Part shown: in pieces, positions 1-8,888 of the stretch | How the letters are laid out: every line of letters starts with the position of its first letter | How positions within the stretch are numbered: position 1 is the first letter of the stretch | Assembly: GCA_021819125.1 (NCBI GenBank) | Contig: JAKARW010000003.1 | Span: forward strand, 32,829-76,221 | From: Pseudomonadota bacterium | GTDB lineage: Bacteria; Pseudomonadota; Gammaproteobacteria; Acidiferrobacterales; Acidiferrobacteraceae | Reading direction: 5' to 3' | Length of the DNA: 43,393 nucleotides | Position numbers and translations under genes: made by a program | The notes under the pieces: model-generated | Told to the model about the DNA's origin: nothing | The model's input: only the letters and a program-made list of their open reading frames with translations | Databases searched by the model: none

Positions 1-1890
1 GCGATCATTGCGTTCGCCTTTCTCGGGTGGACGTTCCGGCGCGGCCTCGCGCGGCCGTTCGCGCGTGTCGGTGGGCGCCTTGGCCGGCGGTCGGCTGCGG
101 CCAGTGCCGCCACGCCGTGGCGGCCGCGCGGGGCGCACCGTGGGCGCCGCCGGGGCGGCCTCGGAGGGCGCTGGGCCTTGGGTTAAGGGCGACGCCACCG
201 TGCCGCCCAGGAGACGATGCAAAAAGGAGCGTATCAGGCCGTTGGCGGGAGCGGCGGGCGGCGGGCTCGCGCGTTCCGGCCGGGGCGGTGCAATCGGCGC
301 CAGCTGACCCACGGCCGGTCGCTCCACGGTCGGATTGGGTGGACGCGCGGGTTCCTCGGGCTCGACCTCGAGCGGGATCAGGTAACTTGGCGCGACGCGC
401 TCGGCCTCGATCTCCTCGGCCTTCAGGCGTTTGATGCGATAGTGCGGCGTCTCGAGATCGATGCTCGGCACGATCGTGATGGGTGTCCCCAGGCGCGATT
501 CTATACCGCTGATCTCGTGGCGTTTCTCGTTTAGGAGAAAGGTCGCGGTGGCAAGCGGCAGGTGCACATGCAGCGCCGCGGTATTTTCCTTCATCGCCTC
601 TTCTTGAATGAAGCGCAGGATCTGTAGGGCCGATGAGGGCACGCTGCGGATGTGGCCGGTGCCCTCGCAGCGCGGGCAGGTGAGACTGCTCGATTCGCCA
701 AGCGACGGCCGCAACCGTTGGCGCGACATCTCGAGAAGCCCGAAGCGGGAGATCCGTCCGACCTGGACACGCGCACGATCGGCCTTGAGGGCCTCGCTCA
801 AGCGCGTCTCCACCGCGCGCTGGTTACGCGTCGGCGTCATATCGATGAAGTCGATGACGATGAGGCCGCCTAGGTCGCGGATACGCAACTGCCGGGCAAT
901 CTCTTCGGCCGCCTCGAGGTTGGTGTTGAGGGCGGTTTCCTCGATGTCGCTTCCGCGCGTCGCGCGCGCCGAGTTGACATCGATGGTGACGAGCGCCTCG
1001 GTGTGGTCGAACACGACCGCGCCACCGGATTCCAGATGAACCTCGCGCGAAAACGCCGACTCGATCTGATGTTCGATCTGGTAACGCGAAAACAGCGGGA
1101 TCTCATCTTCGTAGAGCTTGAGCTTGCCGACGTTCTGCGGCATGACCTGCTGCATGAACTTCAGAGCGCGCTCGTAAATATCCTGGTTATCGATGAGGAT
1201 CTCGCCGATGTCGCTACGCAGATAATCGCGGATCGCGCGGATGACAAGACTGCTCTCCTGATAGATCAGGAAGGACGCCGGCTGGTCCTCGCTTGCGCGG
1301 GTGATGGCATCCCATAGCTGCACCAGATAGTCGAGGTCCCACTGAAGCTCCTCGACGCTCTTGCCGATGCCCGCCGTGCGAATGATGACCGAATAGTCAT
1401 CCGGCAGCTTGAGCTGGGCCATGGTGTCGCGCAGTTCGGCCCGCTCCTCCCCCTCGATGCGACGCGAGATCCCGCCGCCCTTGGGATTGTTTGGCATCAG
1501 CACCAGATAGCGACCGGCGAGGCTGATAAAGGAGGTGAGGGCCGCGCCCTTGTTGCCGCGCTCTTCCTTCTCGATCTGGACTACGATCTCCTGGCCTTCG
1601 CGGATGACATCCTTGATGCGTACCGGGCCCTGCGCGCCTTTGTTTTCGCCGCCGCTGAAATAGCTGCGCGAGATTTCCTTTAACGGCAGGAAGCCCTGCC
1701 GCTCGGCGCCGTAATCGACGAATGCCGCCTCGAGGCTGGGCTCGACGCGGGTGACCCGCGCCTTGTAGATGTTGCCCTTCTTTTGCTGGTAATTGGCCGA
1801 TTCAATGTCCAGATCGATCAATTTCTGGCCATCGACGATCGCCACACGCAATTCTTCCGATTGGGTGGCGTTAAAAAGCATTCTTTTCAT
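1..1890 (-). CDS. rne: Ribonuclease E, N-terminal 630 codons (3' end outside window)
   Basis: Endoribonuclease that starts mRNA decay and processes rRNA and tRNA, normally the scaffold of the RNA degradosome at the inner membrane. The reading frame begins at ATG 1890 ([10 protein letters not shown], as in Escherichia coli) with AGGA just upstream, and is open to the left edge. Visible parts: S1 RNA-binding domain around residues 35-125, the 5'-sensor/RNase H-like region, and the DNase I-like catalytic domain with the metal-binding aspartates at about D304 (TIDVNSARA) and D347 (IVIDFIDM). The zinc-link cysteines are C405 and C408 (CPRCEGTG). All fall within one residue of the E. coli positions. 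From about residue 520 the protein turns into Arg/Pro/Ala/Glu-rich low-complexity sequence, as expected for the degradosome scaffold. It diverges from rluC across a 337-bp leader, the usual arrangement. Confidence 0.97.
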   Translation of the reverse strand, partial: MKRMLFNATQSEELRVAIVDGQKLIDLDIESANYQQKKGNIYKARVTRVEPSLEAAFVDYGAERQGFLPLKEISRSYFSGGENKGAQGPVRIKDVIREGQEIVVQIEKEERGNKGAALTSFISLAGRYLVLMPNNPKGGGISRRIEGEERAELRDTMAQLKLPDDYSVIIRTAGIGKSVEELQWDLDYLVQLWDAITRASEDQPASFLIYQESSLVIRAIRDYLRSDIGEILIDNQDIYERALKFMQQVMPQNVGKLKLYEDEIPLFSRYQIEHQIESAFSREVHLESGGAVVFDHTEALVTIDVNSARATRGSDIEETALNTNLEAAEEIARQLRIRDLGGLIVIDFIDMTPTRNQRAVETRLSEALKADRARVQVGRISRFGLLEMSRQRLRPSLGESSSLTCPRCEGTGHIRSVPSSALQILRFIQEEAMKENTAALHVHLPLATATFLLNEKRHEISGIESRLGTPITIVPSIDLETPHYRIKRLKAEEIEAERVAPSYLIPLEVEPEEPARPPNPTVERPAVGQLAPIAPPRPERASPPPAAPANGLIRSFLHRLLGGTVASPLTQGPAPSEAAPAAPTVRPARPPRRGGTGRSRPPAKAPTDTRERPREAAPERPPEKGERNDR

Positions 1891-2227
1891 GAATCCTGAC
1901 TCCGCCGCGTTGCGGCGCACGACCACCGGCCTTGAGAGAGGTCGGCAGTCCACGCGAGTGTGGGCGGCGAGGAAAGGGCCCGGATTAAGGGCATGAATCC
2001 GCTTTAAAACCCATCGCAGTAGACTTTCCGCCTCCCGGGCCAGGGGCGTACATCCGAGCACCTCTCCAGTTGGGCGAGGGGTGCGAAACCCTTAGTGTCA
2101 AGGCGACCGACTCGGTCGACCTTCGAAAATCGTTTTGTATGCAATCCAAAAGCTTGCTAGTATTGGATGCGTACGAAGGCGCACTATAGCAGCCGGGTTG
2201 CGCCCCGGCAATCTTTGGTTTCCCCTG
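1891..2227. promoter_or_regulatory. rne/rluC divergent intergenic region with structured rne leader
   Basis: This 337-bp gap holds no convincing gene. Read on the minus strand it would be the rne 5' leader and contains several short inverted repeats: GCCGC/GCGGC near 1902, CACCTCTCC/GGCGAGGGGTG-type arms near 2059-2084, and a perfect 15-nt palindrome at 2104-2118 (CGACCGA-C-TCGGTCG). The rne leader of enterobacteria folds into hairpins that let RNase E autoregulate its own mRNA, so a similar role is plausible here but is inference. For rluC a weak sigma-70-like pair is visible on the plus strand (TTGGAT at 2163-2168, 16 bp, TATAGC at 2185-2190). I see no clear canonical promoter for rne. Confidence 0.4.
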
Positions 2228-3172
2228 ATGTCTTGGCATGACAAGGCGGCTTCGGCGGTTCGTTTGGTGACGATAGATGCCGAGCGATCCGGGCAGCGCC
2301 TGGACAATTTTCTTCTGGCGGTCCTTAAGGGCGTTCCCCGAACGCATATCTATCGGATTGTCCGCAAAGGCGAGATCCGCATCAATAAGGGTCGGCGCAA
2401 GGCGGATTATCGCCTGCAGACCGGCGATGTCGTGCGCATTCCCCCGATCGAGGTCAAGGCGCCGCCCCCGCCGGCCCCGGATCTGGCATGGCTGCCCAAT
2501 CGCATTCTCTTTGAGGATGACTGGCTTTTGGTGTTGGATAAACCGGCCGGGATGGCGGTGCATGGCGGTTCCGGCCTGTCCTTTGGGGTGATCGAGGCGA
2601 TGCGCGCGCTGCGTCCGGCGGCCCGCGGTCTGGAGCTCGTGCATAGGCTCGATCGCCAGACGTCGGGTTGCCTTTTGATCGCCAAGCGGCGCTCGGCGCT
2701 ACGCGGCCTGCAAGAGTCTTTGCGCGCCGGGCGTTTTGGCAAGCACTATATGGCGCTTTTGCAGGGCGTGCTCACGGGGGGCGCGAGAACCGTGGATGCG
2801 CCGCTTTTGCGGCGCGACGCAGGCGAGCGTCGGGTGGTCGTGGATGCCGCGGGCAAGCCCGCGCAGACGCACTTTACGCCGTGCCGGCGCTTTCCTGACG
2901 CCACCTTGGTCGACGTCCGTCTGGGTACCGGACGCACCCACCAAGTGCGGGTGCATGCCGCGCATCTCGGATGCCCGGTGGCCGGCGACGAGCGCTACGG
3001 GGACCCCAAGATGAATGGCGTCTGGAAGCAAAGAGGACTGACGCGGCTCTTTTTGCATGCCGCGCGCCTGTCGTTCCCGCATCCGGCGAGCGGTGAGACG
3101 GTCGATATCGAAGCGCCCTTGCCAAAGGACCTCGTGCGGGTATTGGAGTCGCTCGATGCGCAAGGCTTATGA
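2228..3172 (+). CDS. rluC: 23S rRNA pseudouridine synthase RluC
   Basis: Converts U955, U2504 and U2580 (E. coli numbering) of 23S rRNA to pseudouridine. An S4 RNA-binding domain occupies about residues 20-80 (QRLDNFLLAVLKGVPRTHIY), followed by the RsuA/RluA catalytic domain. The catalytic aspartate sits in the HRLDRQTSG motif, and the C-terminal GRTHQVRVH motif is intact. The frame is open upstream to an ATG at 2135, but that extension is not like RluC, and ATG 2228 gives 314 residues, close to the family length. It is next to rne as in most gammaproteobacteria, and its last 17 bases overlap the HAD phosphatase gene, suggesting coupled translation. Confidence 0.95.
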   Translation: MSWHDKAASAVRLVTIDAERSGQRLDNFLLAVLKGVPRTHIYRIVRKGEIRINKGRRKADYRLQTGDVVRIPPIEVKAPPPPAPDLAWLPNRILFEDDWLLVLDKPAGMAVHGGSGLSFGVIEAMRALRPAARGLELVHRLDRQTSGCLLIAKRRSALRGLQESLRAGRFGKHYMALLQGVLTGGARTVDAPLLRRDAGERRVVVDAAGKPAQTHFTPCRRFPDATLVDVRLGTGRTHQVRVHAAHLGCPVAGDERYGDPKMNGVWKQRGLTRLFLHAARLSFPHPASGETVDIEAPLPKDLVRVLESLDAQGL

Positions 3173-3809
3173 ACTCTTGATCTTTGATTGGGACGGGACG
3201 CTCATGGATTCCGCGGAGCGCATCGTGCGCTCTTTCCAGGCGGCGGCCCACGACTGCGGATGGTACGCACTCGCCGACGACGCGATCCGCAAGACCATAG
3301 GTCTTGGGGTCGCCGAGGCCCTGACGCAGCTCTTGCCCGGGGAGGCCGCCACGCGCCGTCAAGCCATCGCCGCCCGCTACCGGGAACATTTTCTGCACTT
3401 AAACGATACGCCTACACCGCTCTTCCCGGGGGTCGCGGCCGGACTCGAGGATCTGCGCGCGAGGGGATACAAGATCGCGGTGGCGACTGGCAAGTCACGG
3501 ATCGGCCTGGACGCCGCGCTTGCGGCAAGTGGCACGGGCGGATTGTTTTGCGTAACGCGCTGTGCCGACGAGACGCGCTCGAAGCCCGACCCGCTCATGC
3601 TCCATGAGATCCTGGCCGAGACCGGGGTGCCGGCCGCTCAGGCGCTCATGGTGGGGGATACGAGCTACGATATCGAGATGGCCGCGCGCGCTGGCATCGA
3701 CAGTGTGGCGGTGGCCTATGGGGTCCACGACCCCGCGGACTTGCACATCCATGGGCCGCGGTTGTGTGTCGAGACCTTTGCAGAACTGTGCGCGTGGCTG
3801 CCCTCCTAG
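3156..3809 (+). CDS. HAD-superfamily phosphatase (phosphoglycolate phosphatase-like)
   Basis: Small-molecule phosphatase of the HAD-IA class, 217 residues, cytoplasmic. HAD motif I is FDWDGTLMDS with the nucleophile D11 and acid/base D13. Motif II lies in AVATGKS, motif III at the KPDPLM stretch, and motif IV in MVGDTSYDIEMA. The helical cap between motifs I and II resembles Gph and YqaB-like enzymes. The true substrate cannot be read from sequence. The start at ATG 3156 places the DxD motif near the N-terminus as usual and overlaps rluC by 17 bp. In Pseudomonas a HAD hydrolase occupies the same place between rluC and an SppA-like peptidase, so this is a conserved neighbour of unknown precise role. 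Confidence 0.88.
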   Translation: MRKAYELLIFDWDGTLMDSAERIVRSFQAAAHDCGWYALADDAIRKTIGLGVAEALTQLLPGEAATRRQAIAARYREHFLHLNDTPTPLFPGVAAGLEDLRARGYKIAVATGKSRIGLDAALAASGTGGLFCVTRCADETRSKPDPLMLHEILAETGVPAAQALMVGDTSYDIEMAARAGIDSVAVAYGVHDPADLHIHGPRLCVETFAELCAWLPS

Positions 3810-4138
3810 TGGTGTGCGCGAGCGCAGTCCTGGAGGACGGCGGTCGCGGCCGGCGGTTTGCCCTAAAGTCCGGGGACGAGGCCTTTGTCGTACGCCATGG
3901 TGGGGTGGTGCGCGCCTACCACAACCGCTGCCCGCACCGCGGCCTGGAGCTCGATTGGCAGGAGGGGCGCTTCTTCGACGCAAAAGGCGAGGTCCTGGTG
4001 TGTTCCGTGCACGGGGCGCGTTATGATCCCGCCCATGGAGGCTGTGTAGGGGGGCCGTGCCGCGATCGTGGGCTTACGGGCCTCGCTTGCCGGGAACAGG
4101 AAGGGTGGGTGGTGGTGGAGGAGGAGCCGCGGTTATGA
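3809..4138 (+). CDS. Small Rieske [2Fe-2S] ferredoxin-like protein
   Basis: A 109-residue stand-alone Rieske domain. The cluster ligands are plain: C41 and H43 in CPHRGLELDW and C65 and H68 in CSVHGARYDP. There is no transmembrane segment or Tat signal, so it is a soluble electron carrier rather than a bc1 subunit. Such single-domain proteins are often found as nitrite reductase small-subunit-like or unassigned ferredoxins. I chose GTG 3809, which overlaps the upstream stop (TAGTG) and begins just before the conserved strand CASAVLEDGGRG. An upstream in-frame ATG at 3764 would add 15 residues lying inside the HAD gene. Its end overlaps the next gene's start by four bases (ATGA type). Confidence 0.85.
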   Translation: MVCASAVLEDGGRGRRFALKSGDEAFVVRHGGVVRAYHNRCPHRGLELDWQEGRFFDAKGEVLVCSVHGARYDPAHGGCVGGPCRDRGLTGLACREQEGWVVVEEEPRL

Positions 4139-5139
4139 ATGACGAGAATGACAAGACGCGCGATGAGGGGCATGACGGACAATCACATCGGGATCAGCAC
4201 CCGGGGCTAAGCGAGGACTGGGCACGCGCGACGCTTGAGAAACTCGCGTTTGCCGCATTGCAGGAGCAGCGGCGCAGCCGCCGCTGGACGCTCGCCTTCC
4301 GGTTTCTGGTCATCATCTTGATCGTGGCGCTGTTTCTGGGCTACGAGGGGGCGCATATGCGCACCGCCGGGCTTGCCGGCCGCTTTACGGCACTGGTGCG
4401 CATGGACGGCACCATTCAGGAGGGCGGTCCGGCCAGCGCGCATGCGATTGATGCCGCCTTGCGCCATGCGTTCGCCGCCCATCCGGCGGGCGTGATCCTC
4501 GACGTCGACAGCCCAGGCGGCAGCCCCGTACAGGCGAGCGACATCAACGCCGAGATCTGGCGGCTGCGGACACGTTATCCGCACATCCCGGTGTACGCCG
4601 TGGTCCAAGACCTATGCGCCTCCGGCTGTTATTATGTCGCGGTGGCCACCGACCGGATCTACGCCAACCCCGCAAGCCTGGTTGGATCAGTCGGTGTGCT
4701 CATGGATGGGTTTGGCTACACGCGGCTCATGAAAAAGATTGGGGTCACGCGGCGGCTGTTGGTGGCCGGCGCCAACAAGGATTTTCTGGATCCGTTCTCA
4801 CCGCTTACCAAGGCCCATAAGGCGTTTGCCGAGAAGATGCTGACGCAGATCCACGAACAATTCATTCAGGCCGTGAAAAAGGGCCGGGGGGCGCGCCTAG
4901 AGCCGCATCGGGGACTCTTCAGTGGTTTGATATGGACGGGCTATCGCGCCCGCCAGTTGGGACTGATCGACGGTTTTGGGACCGTAGGACAGGTGGCAAG
5001 GCATCTTTTAAATGCCTCCCGTATCGTGGATTTTTCCCCGAAGGAGGGGCTTGTGACCCGCTTTGCGCAGCACTTGGGCGCCACCATGAGCCAGGCCTTT
5101 GTGACCCAGTGGCTCTCCCCCTTACCCCGTATGCTGTGA
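4135..5139 (+). CDS. S49-family signal peptide peptidase, SppA-like
   Basis: Membrane-anchored serine protease that degrades cleaved signal peptides and other membrane-embedded peptides. The 334-residue length matches the short single-domain S49 form. A single transmembrane helix spans about residues 53-70 after a hydrophilic, charged cytoplasmic N-terminus. The catalytic dyad is visible: nucleophile S163 in DLCASGCYYVAV and general base K215 in AGANKDFLDPFSPL. The DSPGGSP oxyanion motif is at about 125-131. The gene overlaps the Rieske gene by four bases and is followed by surE after three bases, so it is in one transcription unit with both. In Pseudomonas the same peptidase follows rluC and the HAD hydrolase. 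Confidence 0.92.
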   Translation: MNDENDKTRDEGHDGQSHRDQHPGLSEDWARATLEKLAFAALQEQRRSRRWTLAFRFLVIILIVALFLGYEGAHMRTAGLAGRFTALVRMDGTIQEGGPASAHAIDAALRHAFAAHPAGVILDVDSPGGSPVQASDINAEIWRLRTRYPHIPVYAVVQDLCASGCYYVAVATDRIYANPASLVGSVGVLMDGFGYTRLMKKIGVTRRLLVAGANKDFLDPFSPLTKAHKAFAEKMLTQIHEQFIQAVKKGRGARLEPHRGLFSGLIWTGYRARQLGLIDGFGTVGQVARHLLNASRIVDFSPKEGLVTRFAQHLGATMSQAFVTQWLSPLPRML

Positions 5140-5142
5140 ACC

Positions 5143-5895
5143 GTGAAACGGATATTGATCAGCAACGATGACGGATACATGGCCACCGGTCTTGGATGTT
5201 TGGCCACGCATCTTGCGCGCACCGCCGAGATCACGGTGGTGGCGCCGGACCGAGATCGTAGCGGGGCGAGCAATTCGCTGACTTTGCTGCGGCCACTGCG
5301 CGTATCGCGCGCCGCCAACGGTTTTTTCTTCGTTGATGGCACTCCCACCGATTGCGTGCACGTCGCGATCACGGGACTGCTTCAACACGAGCCCGATATG
5401 GTCATCGCCGGCATCAATCACGGCGGGAATCTCGGTGACGATGTTTTGTATTCCGGAACTGTGGCGGCGGCCATGGAGGGGCGGTTTCTCGGGCTGCCAG
5501 CCATTGCCGTGTCGCTCGCGGCGGCCAATCCCGTCCATTTTTCGACCGCGGCGGCGGTTATCGAACATCTGCTTGAAGCGCTCACCCCCGAGACCTTGCC
5601 CGCCGATACCGTATTAAACGTGAACGTGCCCGATGTCGCCTATGCCGACCTGCGCGGCTTTGAGGCGACCCGTCTCGGGCACCGTCATAAGTCTGAGCCT
5701 GTGATCGCGGCGCATGATCCGCGTGGACGGCCGATCTATTGGGTGGGGCCGCCGGGCAGCGCCGAGGACGCCGGTCCTGGCACCGATTTTCATGCGATCG
5801 CCGCGGGCTATGTCTCGGTAACGCCCATACACGCCGACTTGACCCGCCACAACGCCCTCGATGCCCTCAAGGTTTGGTGCCGGGAGACGTTGTGA
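5143..5895 (+). CDS. surE: 5'/3'-nucleotidase and polyphosphatase SurE
   Basis: Hydrolyses nucleoside monophosphates and short polyphosphate, and is linked to stationary-phase survival. 250 residues. The N-terminal ILISNDDGY motif supplies the metal-binding D9 and D10. Further metal-site residues are in the [10 protein letters not shown] loop and the [17 protein letters not shown] segment, all intact. The start is GTG 5143 placed three bases after the SppA-like gene. The stop overlaps the pcm GTG (GTGA). This begins the classic gammaproteobacterial surE-pcm-nlpD-rpoS string. Confidence 0.96.
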   Translation: MKRILISNDDGYMATGLGCLATHLARTAEITVVAPDRDRSGASNSLTLLRPLRVSRAANGFFFVDGTPTDCVHVAITGLLQHEPDMVIAGINHGGNLGDDVLYSGTVAAAMEGRFLGLPAIAVSLAAANPVHFSTAAAVIEHLLEALTPETLPADTVLNVNVPDVAYADLRGFEATRLGHRHKSEPVIAAHDPRGRPIYWVGPPGSAEDAGPGTDFHAIAAGYVSVTPIHADLTRHNALDALKVWCRETL

Positions 5896-6554
5896 GTCGC
5901 GAACCGCACTTCGGTGCCGGCATGACCTCGGCGCGCACCCGCGAGCGTCTTATAGGACGGCTGCGCGAACAGGGCATACGCGATGAGGAGACGCTCGCGG
6001 CACTGTCTTCGGTCCCCCGGCACTTGTTCGTCGATGAGGCCTTGGCAAGCCGCGCCTATGAGGACACGGCGCTACCCATAGGACACGGACAGACCATTTC
6101 CCAGCCCTATATCGTAGCGCGCATGACCGCGGCGGCGCGCACCTCGGGACCGCTTACGCGGGTCTTGGAGATCGGTACGGGCTCAGGATATCAGGCGGCG
6201 GTGTTGGCGCGTCTTGCCGGGCACCTCTATACGGTGGAGCGCATAGCGGGGCTTGTGCGCGCCGCACGCCAGCGCTTCCAGACGCTGCGGCTTGCCAATG
6301 TCACCGTACGCCACGCCGACGGATGCGAGGGCTGGCCGGATGAGGCGCCGTTCGACGCCATCCTCGTCACCGCCGCGGCGCGCACGGTGCCCCATGCGCT
6401 CTTTAGTCAGCTAAAGGAAGGCGGGCGCCTTGTGGTACCGGTAGGCGTCGACGGCCAAGAGCTTTTGCTCTATCGCCGGCGCGGCACGGCGATGACCTTT
6501 GAACGCCTTGAGGTAGTCAATTTCGTGCCACTGCTCCCCGGGGAAATCGTGTAG
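5892..6554 (+). CDS. pcm: Protein-L-isoaspartate O-methyltransferase
   Basis: Uses S-adenosylmethionine to methylate L-isoaspartyl residues, the first step in repair of aged proteins. SAM-binding motif I is [13 protein letters not shown], and the substrate-recognition loop [13 protein letters not shown] is present. I placed the start at GTG 5892, which overlaps the surE stop and has GGGAG seven bases upstream, giving 220 residues. ATG 5922 would give a length matching E. coli Pcm and cannot be excluded. nlpD follows after two bases. Confidence 0.95.
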   Translation: MSREPHFGAGMTSARTRERLIGRLREQGIRDEETLAALSSVPRHLFVDEALASRAYEDTALPIGHGQTISQPYIVARMTAAARTSGPLTRVLEIGTGSGYQAAVLARLAGHLYTVERIAGLVRAARQRFQTLRLANVTVRHADGCEGWPDEAPFDAILVTAAARTVPHALFSQLKEGGRLVVPVGVDGQELLLYRRRGTAMTFERLEVVNFVPLLPGEIV

Positions 6555-6556
6555 AC

Positions 6557-7318
6557 ATGCATCGCGCGTTATGGATTGGGTGCGTGCTCGCGGTGCTCGT
6601 AGGGTGCGTGGCTCGCTTCCCCGCGCCTATTCAAAACGACGGCACGACGCTCGCCGGCACCCCTGGCTATTATCGGGTCCTGCCGGGCGACACCTTATAC
6701 AGCATTGCCTTTGAAACTAGGCACGACTACCACACCCTGGCGCGCTGGAACCATATTCCGCCGCCTTACGACATCACCGTGGGGGAACGGTTACGCTTAA
6801 GCGCGCCGCCTGAGCGGGTGGCGCAAGGCCTTGCGGGAAACCCGGTTCGGCCCCGTTTTTTAAGTCCGATACGGCCTGCGCCGCCCAGACAAAACCCACC
6901 TGCCGCCTTACCGCAGACGCCTTCGTCGGTTATGCGCTGGATATGGCCGGCGCGTGGCACCGTCGAAGCGACTTTCGGGCGCGGCCCACTCAGCGGGCGG
7001 CCGGGTAATCGCGGCATTGATATCCTCGGGCGACCCGGGGAGCCGGTGCGCGCCGCCGCCGCCGGGCGTGTCGTCTATCGCGGTAGTAGACTTCCTGGTT
7101 ACGGTAAGCTTATTATCATTAAAGAAAATAATGAGTACCTAAGCGCGTATGCGCATAATGCGCGTATTGAGGTAGAGGAGGGGGCGATGGTGCGGCAAGG
7201 TGAGGTCATTGCCGTGATGGGGGACAGCGGTACCGATCGGGTGGAACTTGAGTTCGAGATCCGCCGCCGCGGGATTCCGGTGAACCCTCTGCGCTATCTG
7301 CCCGAAAGACACCACTAG
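6557..7318 (+). CDS. nlpD: NlpD-type lipoprotein: LysM plus degenerate LytM domain
   Basis: Outer-membrane-anchored activator of the cell-division amidase AmiC. The lipobox is LAVLVGC, with the lipid-modified cysteine at about residue 17. A LysM peptidoglycan-binding repeat covers about 38-82 (YYRVLPGDTLYSIA). A Pro-rich linker leads to a C-terminal LytM/M23 domain. That domain lacks the zinc ligands of active M23 peptidases: NRGIDI stands where HxGxD is expected, and ELEFEI replaces HLHFEI, so it should activate rather than cut. This is the same pattern as E. coli NlpD. In E. coli the main rpoS promoter lies inside nlpD. An AT-rich patch at 7095-7135 is the only candidate spot here, but I see no good -35. 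Confidence 0.93.
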   Translation: MHRALWIGCVLAVLVGCVARFPAPIQNDGTTLAGTPGYYRVLPGDTLYSIAFETRHDYHTLARWNHIPPPYDITVGERLRLSAPPERVAQGLAGNPVRPRFLSPIRPAPPRQNPPAALPQTPSSVMRWIWPARGTVEATFGRGPLSGRPGNRGIDILGRPGEPVRAAAAGRVVYRGSRLPGYGKLIIIKENNEYLSAYAHNARIEVEEGAMVRQGEVIAVMGDSGTDRVELEFEIRRRGIPVNPLRYLPERHH

Positions 7319-7342
7319 CAAGAAAAAGAGGTACAACCGCTC

Positions 7343-8335
7343 ATGATCGAATCGGAACTCGATGAGAATACGGTAGAGACACCGGAGCCGGAAGCTCTTG
7401 AGGGGACGGAGACAGAGGAGGTCTTGGAGGTGGCCGGAGATGCGCCGGGGGTGACGGTCGGCAGCGCTCCGGAACGCGAAAGTGAAAGCGACGACACGAC
7501 CGGCCCGCAGGCCGATGCGACCCAGCTCTACCTGCGCGAGATCGGATTTTCGCCGCTGCTCACGGCCGAGGAGGAGGTCTATTACGCGCGCAAGGCGTTA
7601 CAGGGCGACAAGGCCGCGCGCCATCACATGATCGAATGCAACTTGCGGCTCGTAGTCAAGATCGCGCGCCGCTACATGAATCGCGGACTGGCCCTGCTCG
7701 ACCTGATCGAGGAAGGCAATCTCGGGCTCATACGCGCCGTCGAGAAATTCGATCCGGAGCGTGGTTTCCGTTTTTCGACCTACGCCACATGGTGGATCCG
7801 GCAGACGATCGAACGCGGGATCATGAACCAGACACGAACGATACGCCTGCCGGTCCATGTCCTGAAAGAGATCAATATCTATATGCGGGCGGCCCGCCAC
7901 CTGGCCCAGAAGCTCGACCACGAGCCCACGCCCGAGGAAGTGGCCTTCCTTCTCGACAAACCGATCCCCGACGTGCGCGCCATGATGGGCCTAAACGAGC
8001 GCATCGCGTCAGTCGACGCGCCCCTCGACATCGACCCCGACCGCTCGCTGCTCGATGCCATTGCCGATGACAAGATCGCAAACCCGGAGAAGGTCCTGCA
8101 AGACGAGGATCTCCACGGTCAGATCGCGGCGTGGCTTGCGGAGCTAAACGAAAAGCAGCGCGAAGTCGTGGAGCGTCGCTTCGGCCTGAACGGGCGCGAC
8201 GTCTCGACCTTGGAACAGGTGGGCGCGGATATCGGCGTGACGCGCGAACGCGTCCGGCAGATTCAGGTGGAGGCCTTGCGGCGCCTGCGCGGCATGCTCG
8301 AAAGGGGCGGCTACTCGATGGACGCGCTCTTTTAG
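7343..8335 (+). CDS. rpoS: RNA polymerase sigma factor RpoS (sigma-38)
   Basis: Stationary-phase and general-stress sigma factor, 330 residues. After an acidic N-terminal tail (1-55), region 1.2 begins at [16 protein letters not shown] (58-73). Region 2 with the -10 binding helix is at about 97-165 ([18 protein letters not shown]). Region 3 follows ([18 protein letters not shown]), and region 4 with the helix-turn-helix is at about 287-316 ([18 protein letters not shown]). Position after nlpD and length distinguish it from RpoD (which carries a long region 1.1) and RpoH. GAGGT precedes the ATG by about ten bases. It ends eight bases from the converging Mth938-like gene, and no clear Rho-independent terminator is visible between them. 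Confidence 0.96.
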   Translation: MIESELDENTVETPEPEALEGTETEEVLEVAGDAPGVTVGSAPERESESDDTTGPQADATQLYLREIGFSPLLTAEEEVYYARKALQGDKAARHHMIECNLRLVVKIARRYMNRGLALLDLIEEGNLGLIRAVEKFDPERGFRFSTYATWWIRQTIERGIMNQTRTIRLPVHVLKEINIYMRAARHLAQKLDHEPTPEEVAFLLDKPIPDVRAMMGLNERIASVDAPLDIDPDRSLLDAIADDKIANPEKVLQDEDLHGQIAAWLAELNEKQREVVERRFGLNGRDVSTLEQVGADIGVTRERVRQIQVEALRRLRGMLERGGYSMDALF

Positions 8336-8343
8336 CTTCAAGG

Positions 8344-8745
8344 TCAGGGGTTCGCGCCAATCGGGGGCGGGGGGTCTGCGAGCAGCAGACCGGCGACCAC
8401 TCGGCGCCCCTCGCTCATGAGCAGGTTATAGGTCCGGCAGGCGGCGGCGGTGTCCATGCATTCGATGCCGACCTGGGCTAAAGCAAACGGCGCGAGCCAC
8501 GCAGGCGGCGGGAAACGCAGTACGCCGCCTGTGCCAAGCAGGATGATCTCGGGGGATCCCACGCCGAGTTCAGCCAGGCTTGCGGCATCGAGTTCCCCGA
8601 AATGCCGGGGGCGCCAGTCGGGCGTGACCTTATCGGGCGTGAGGATGACGCTGCGCTCGTAGACGAGGTCGTCGATACTTATCCGGCCCGGCTCGTAACG
8701 GCGGATGAGGCGCCGCCCGTCGCCAGTATCCAGGTGAATCTTCAC
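8344..8745 (-). CDS. Mth938-domain (DUF498) protein
   Basis: A 133-residue single-domain protein of the Mth938 fold family, whose eukaryotic member NDUFAF3 helps assemble respiratory complex I. The bacterial function is not established. Family features seen are the ISIDDLVYERSVILTP segment, the EIILLGTGG strand-turn near residue 85, and the GIECMDTAAACRTYNLLMSEGR helix with near-invariant MDT and TYN. No membrane segment or signal peptide is present. The start is GTG 8745 with GGAGG six bases upstream. It is divergent from alaC and converges on rpoS. Confidence 0.85.
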   Translation of the reverse strand: MKIHLDTGDGRRLIRRYEPGRISIDDLVYERSVILTPDKVTPDWRPRHFGELDAASLAELGVGSPEIILLGTGGVLRFPPPAWLAPFALAQVGIECMDTAAACRTYNLLMSEGRRVVAGLLLADPPPPIGANP

Positions 8746-8764
8746 GAAAGTCCTCCGATCGACA

Positions 8765-8793
8765 TTGACAGGACGGCAGTTCGCCCGTATGTT
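8765..8793 (+). promoter_or_regulatory. Sigma-70 promoter for alaC-hom-thrC
   Basis: A perfect -35 TTGACA (8765-8770) is followed by a 17-bp spacer and -10 TATGTT (8788-8793). Transcription would start near 8800, giving an approximately 88-nt leader before the alaC ATG at 8889. A short hairpin (GGCCG/CGGCC near 8842-8861) lies in that leader. This is assignment by consensus only. Confidence 0.6.
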
Positions 8794-8888
8794 CGCGGTT
8801 CAAACGGCCGTGGTTGGCGCGTCGCTCATGCCACGGTTTTGACCGGCCGAAAGCGCCGTCGGCCTCGTCCGGGCATCCCAGGTGGAGT

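Noticed and set aside
2135-2227. Upstream extension of rluC to ATG 2135
   Set aside because: The extra 31 residues do not resemble RluC N-termini; ATG 2228 gives the family length.
7095-7135. Internal rpoS promoter inside nlpD
   Set aside because: There is an AT-rich patch with TATTAT but no acceptable -35 at the right distance, and the bases encode conserved NlpD residues.
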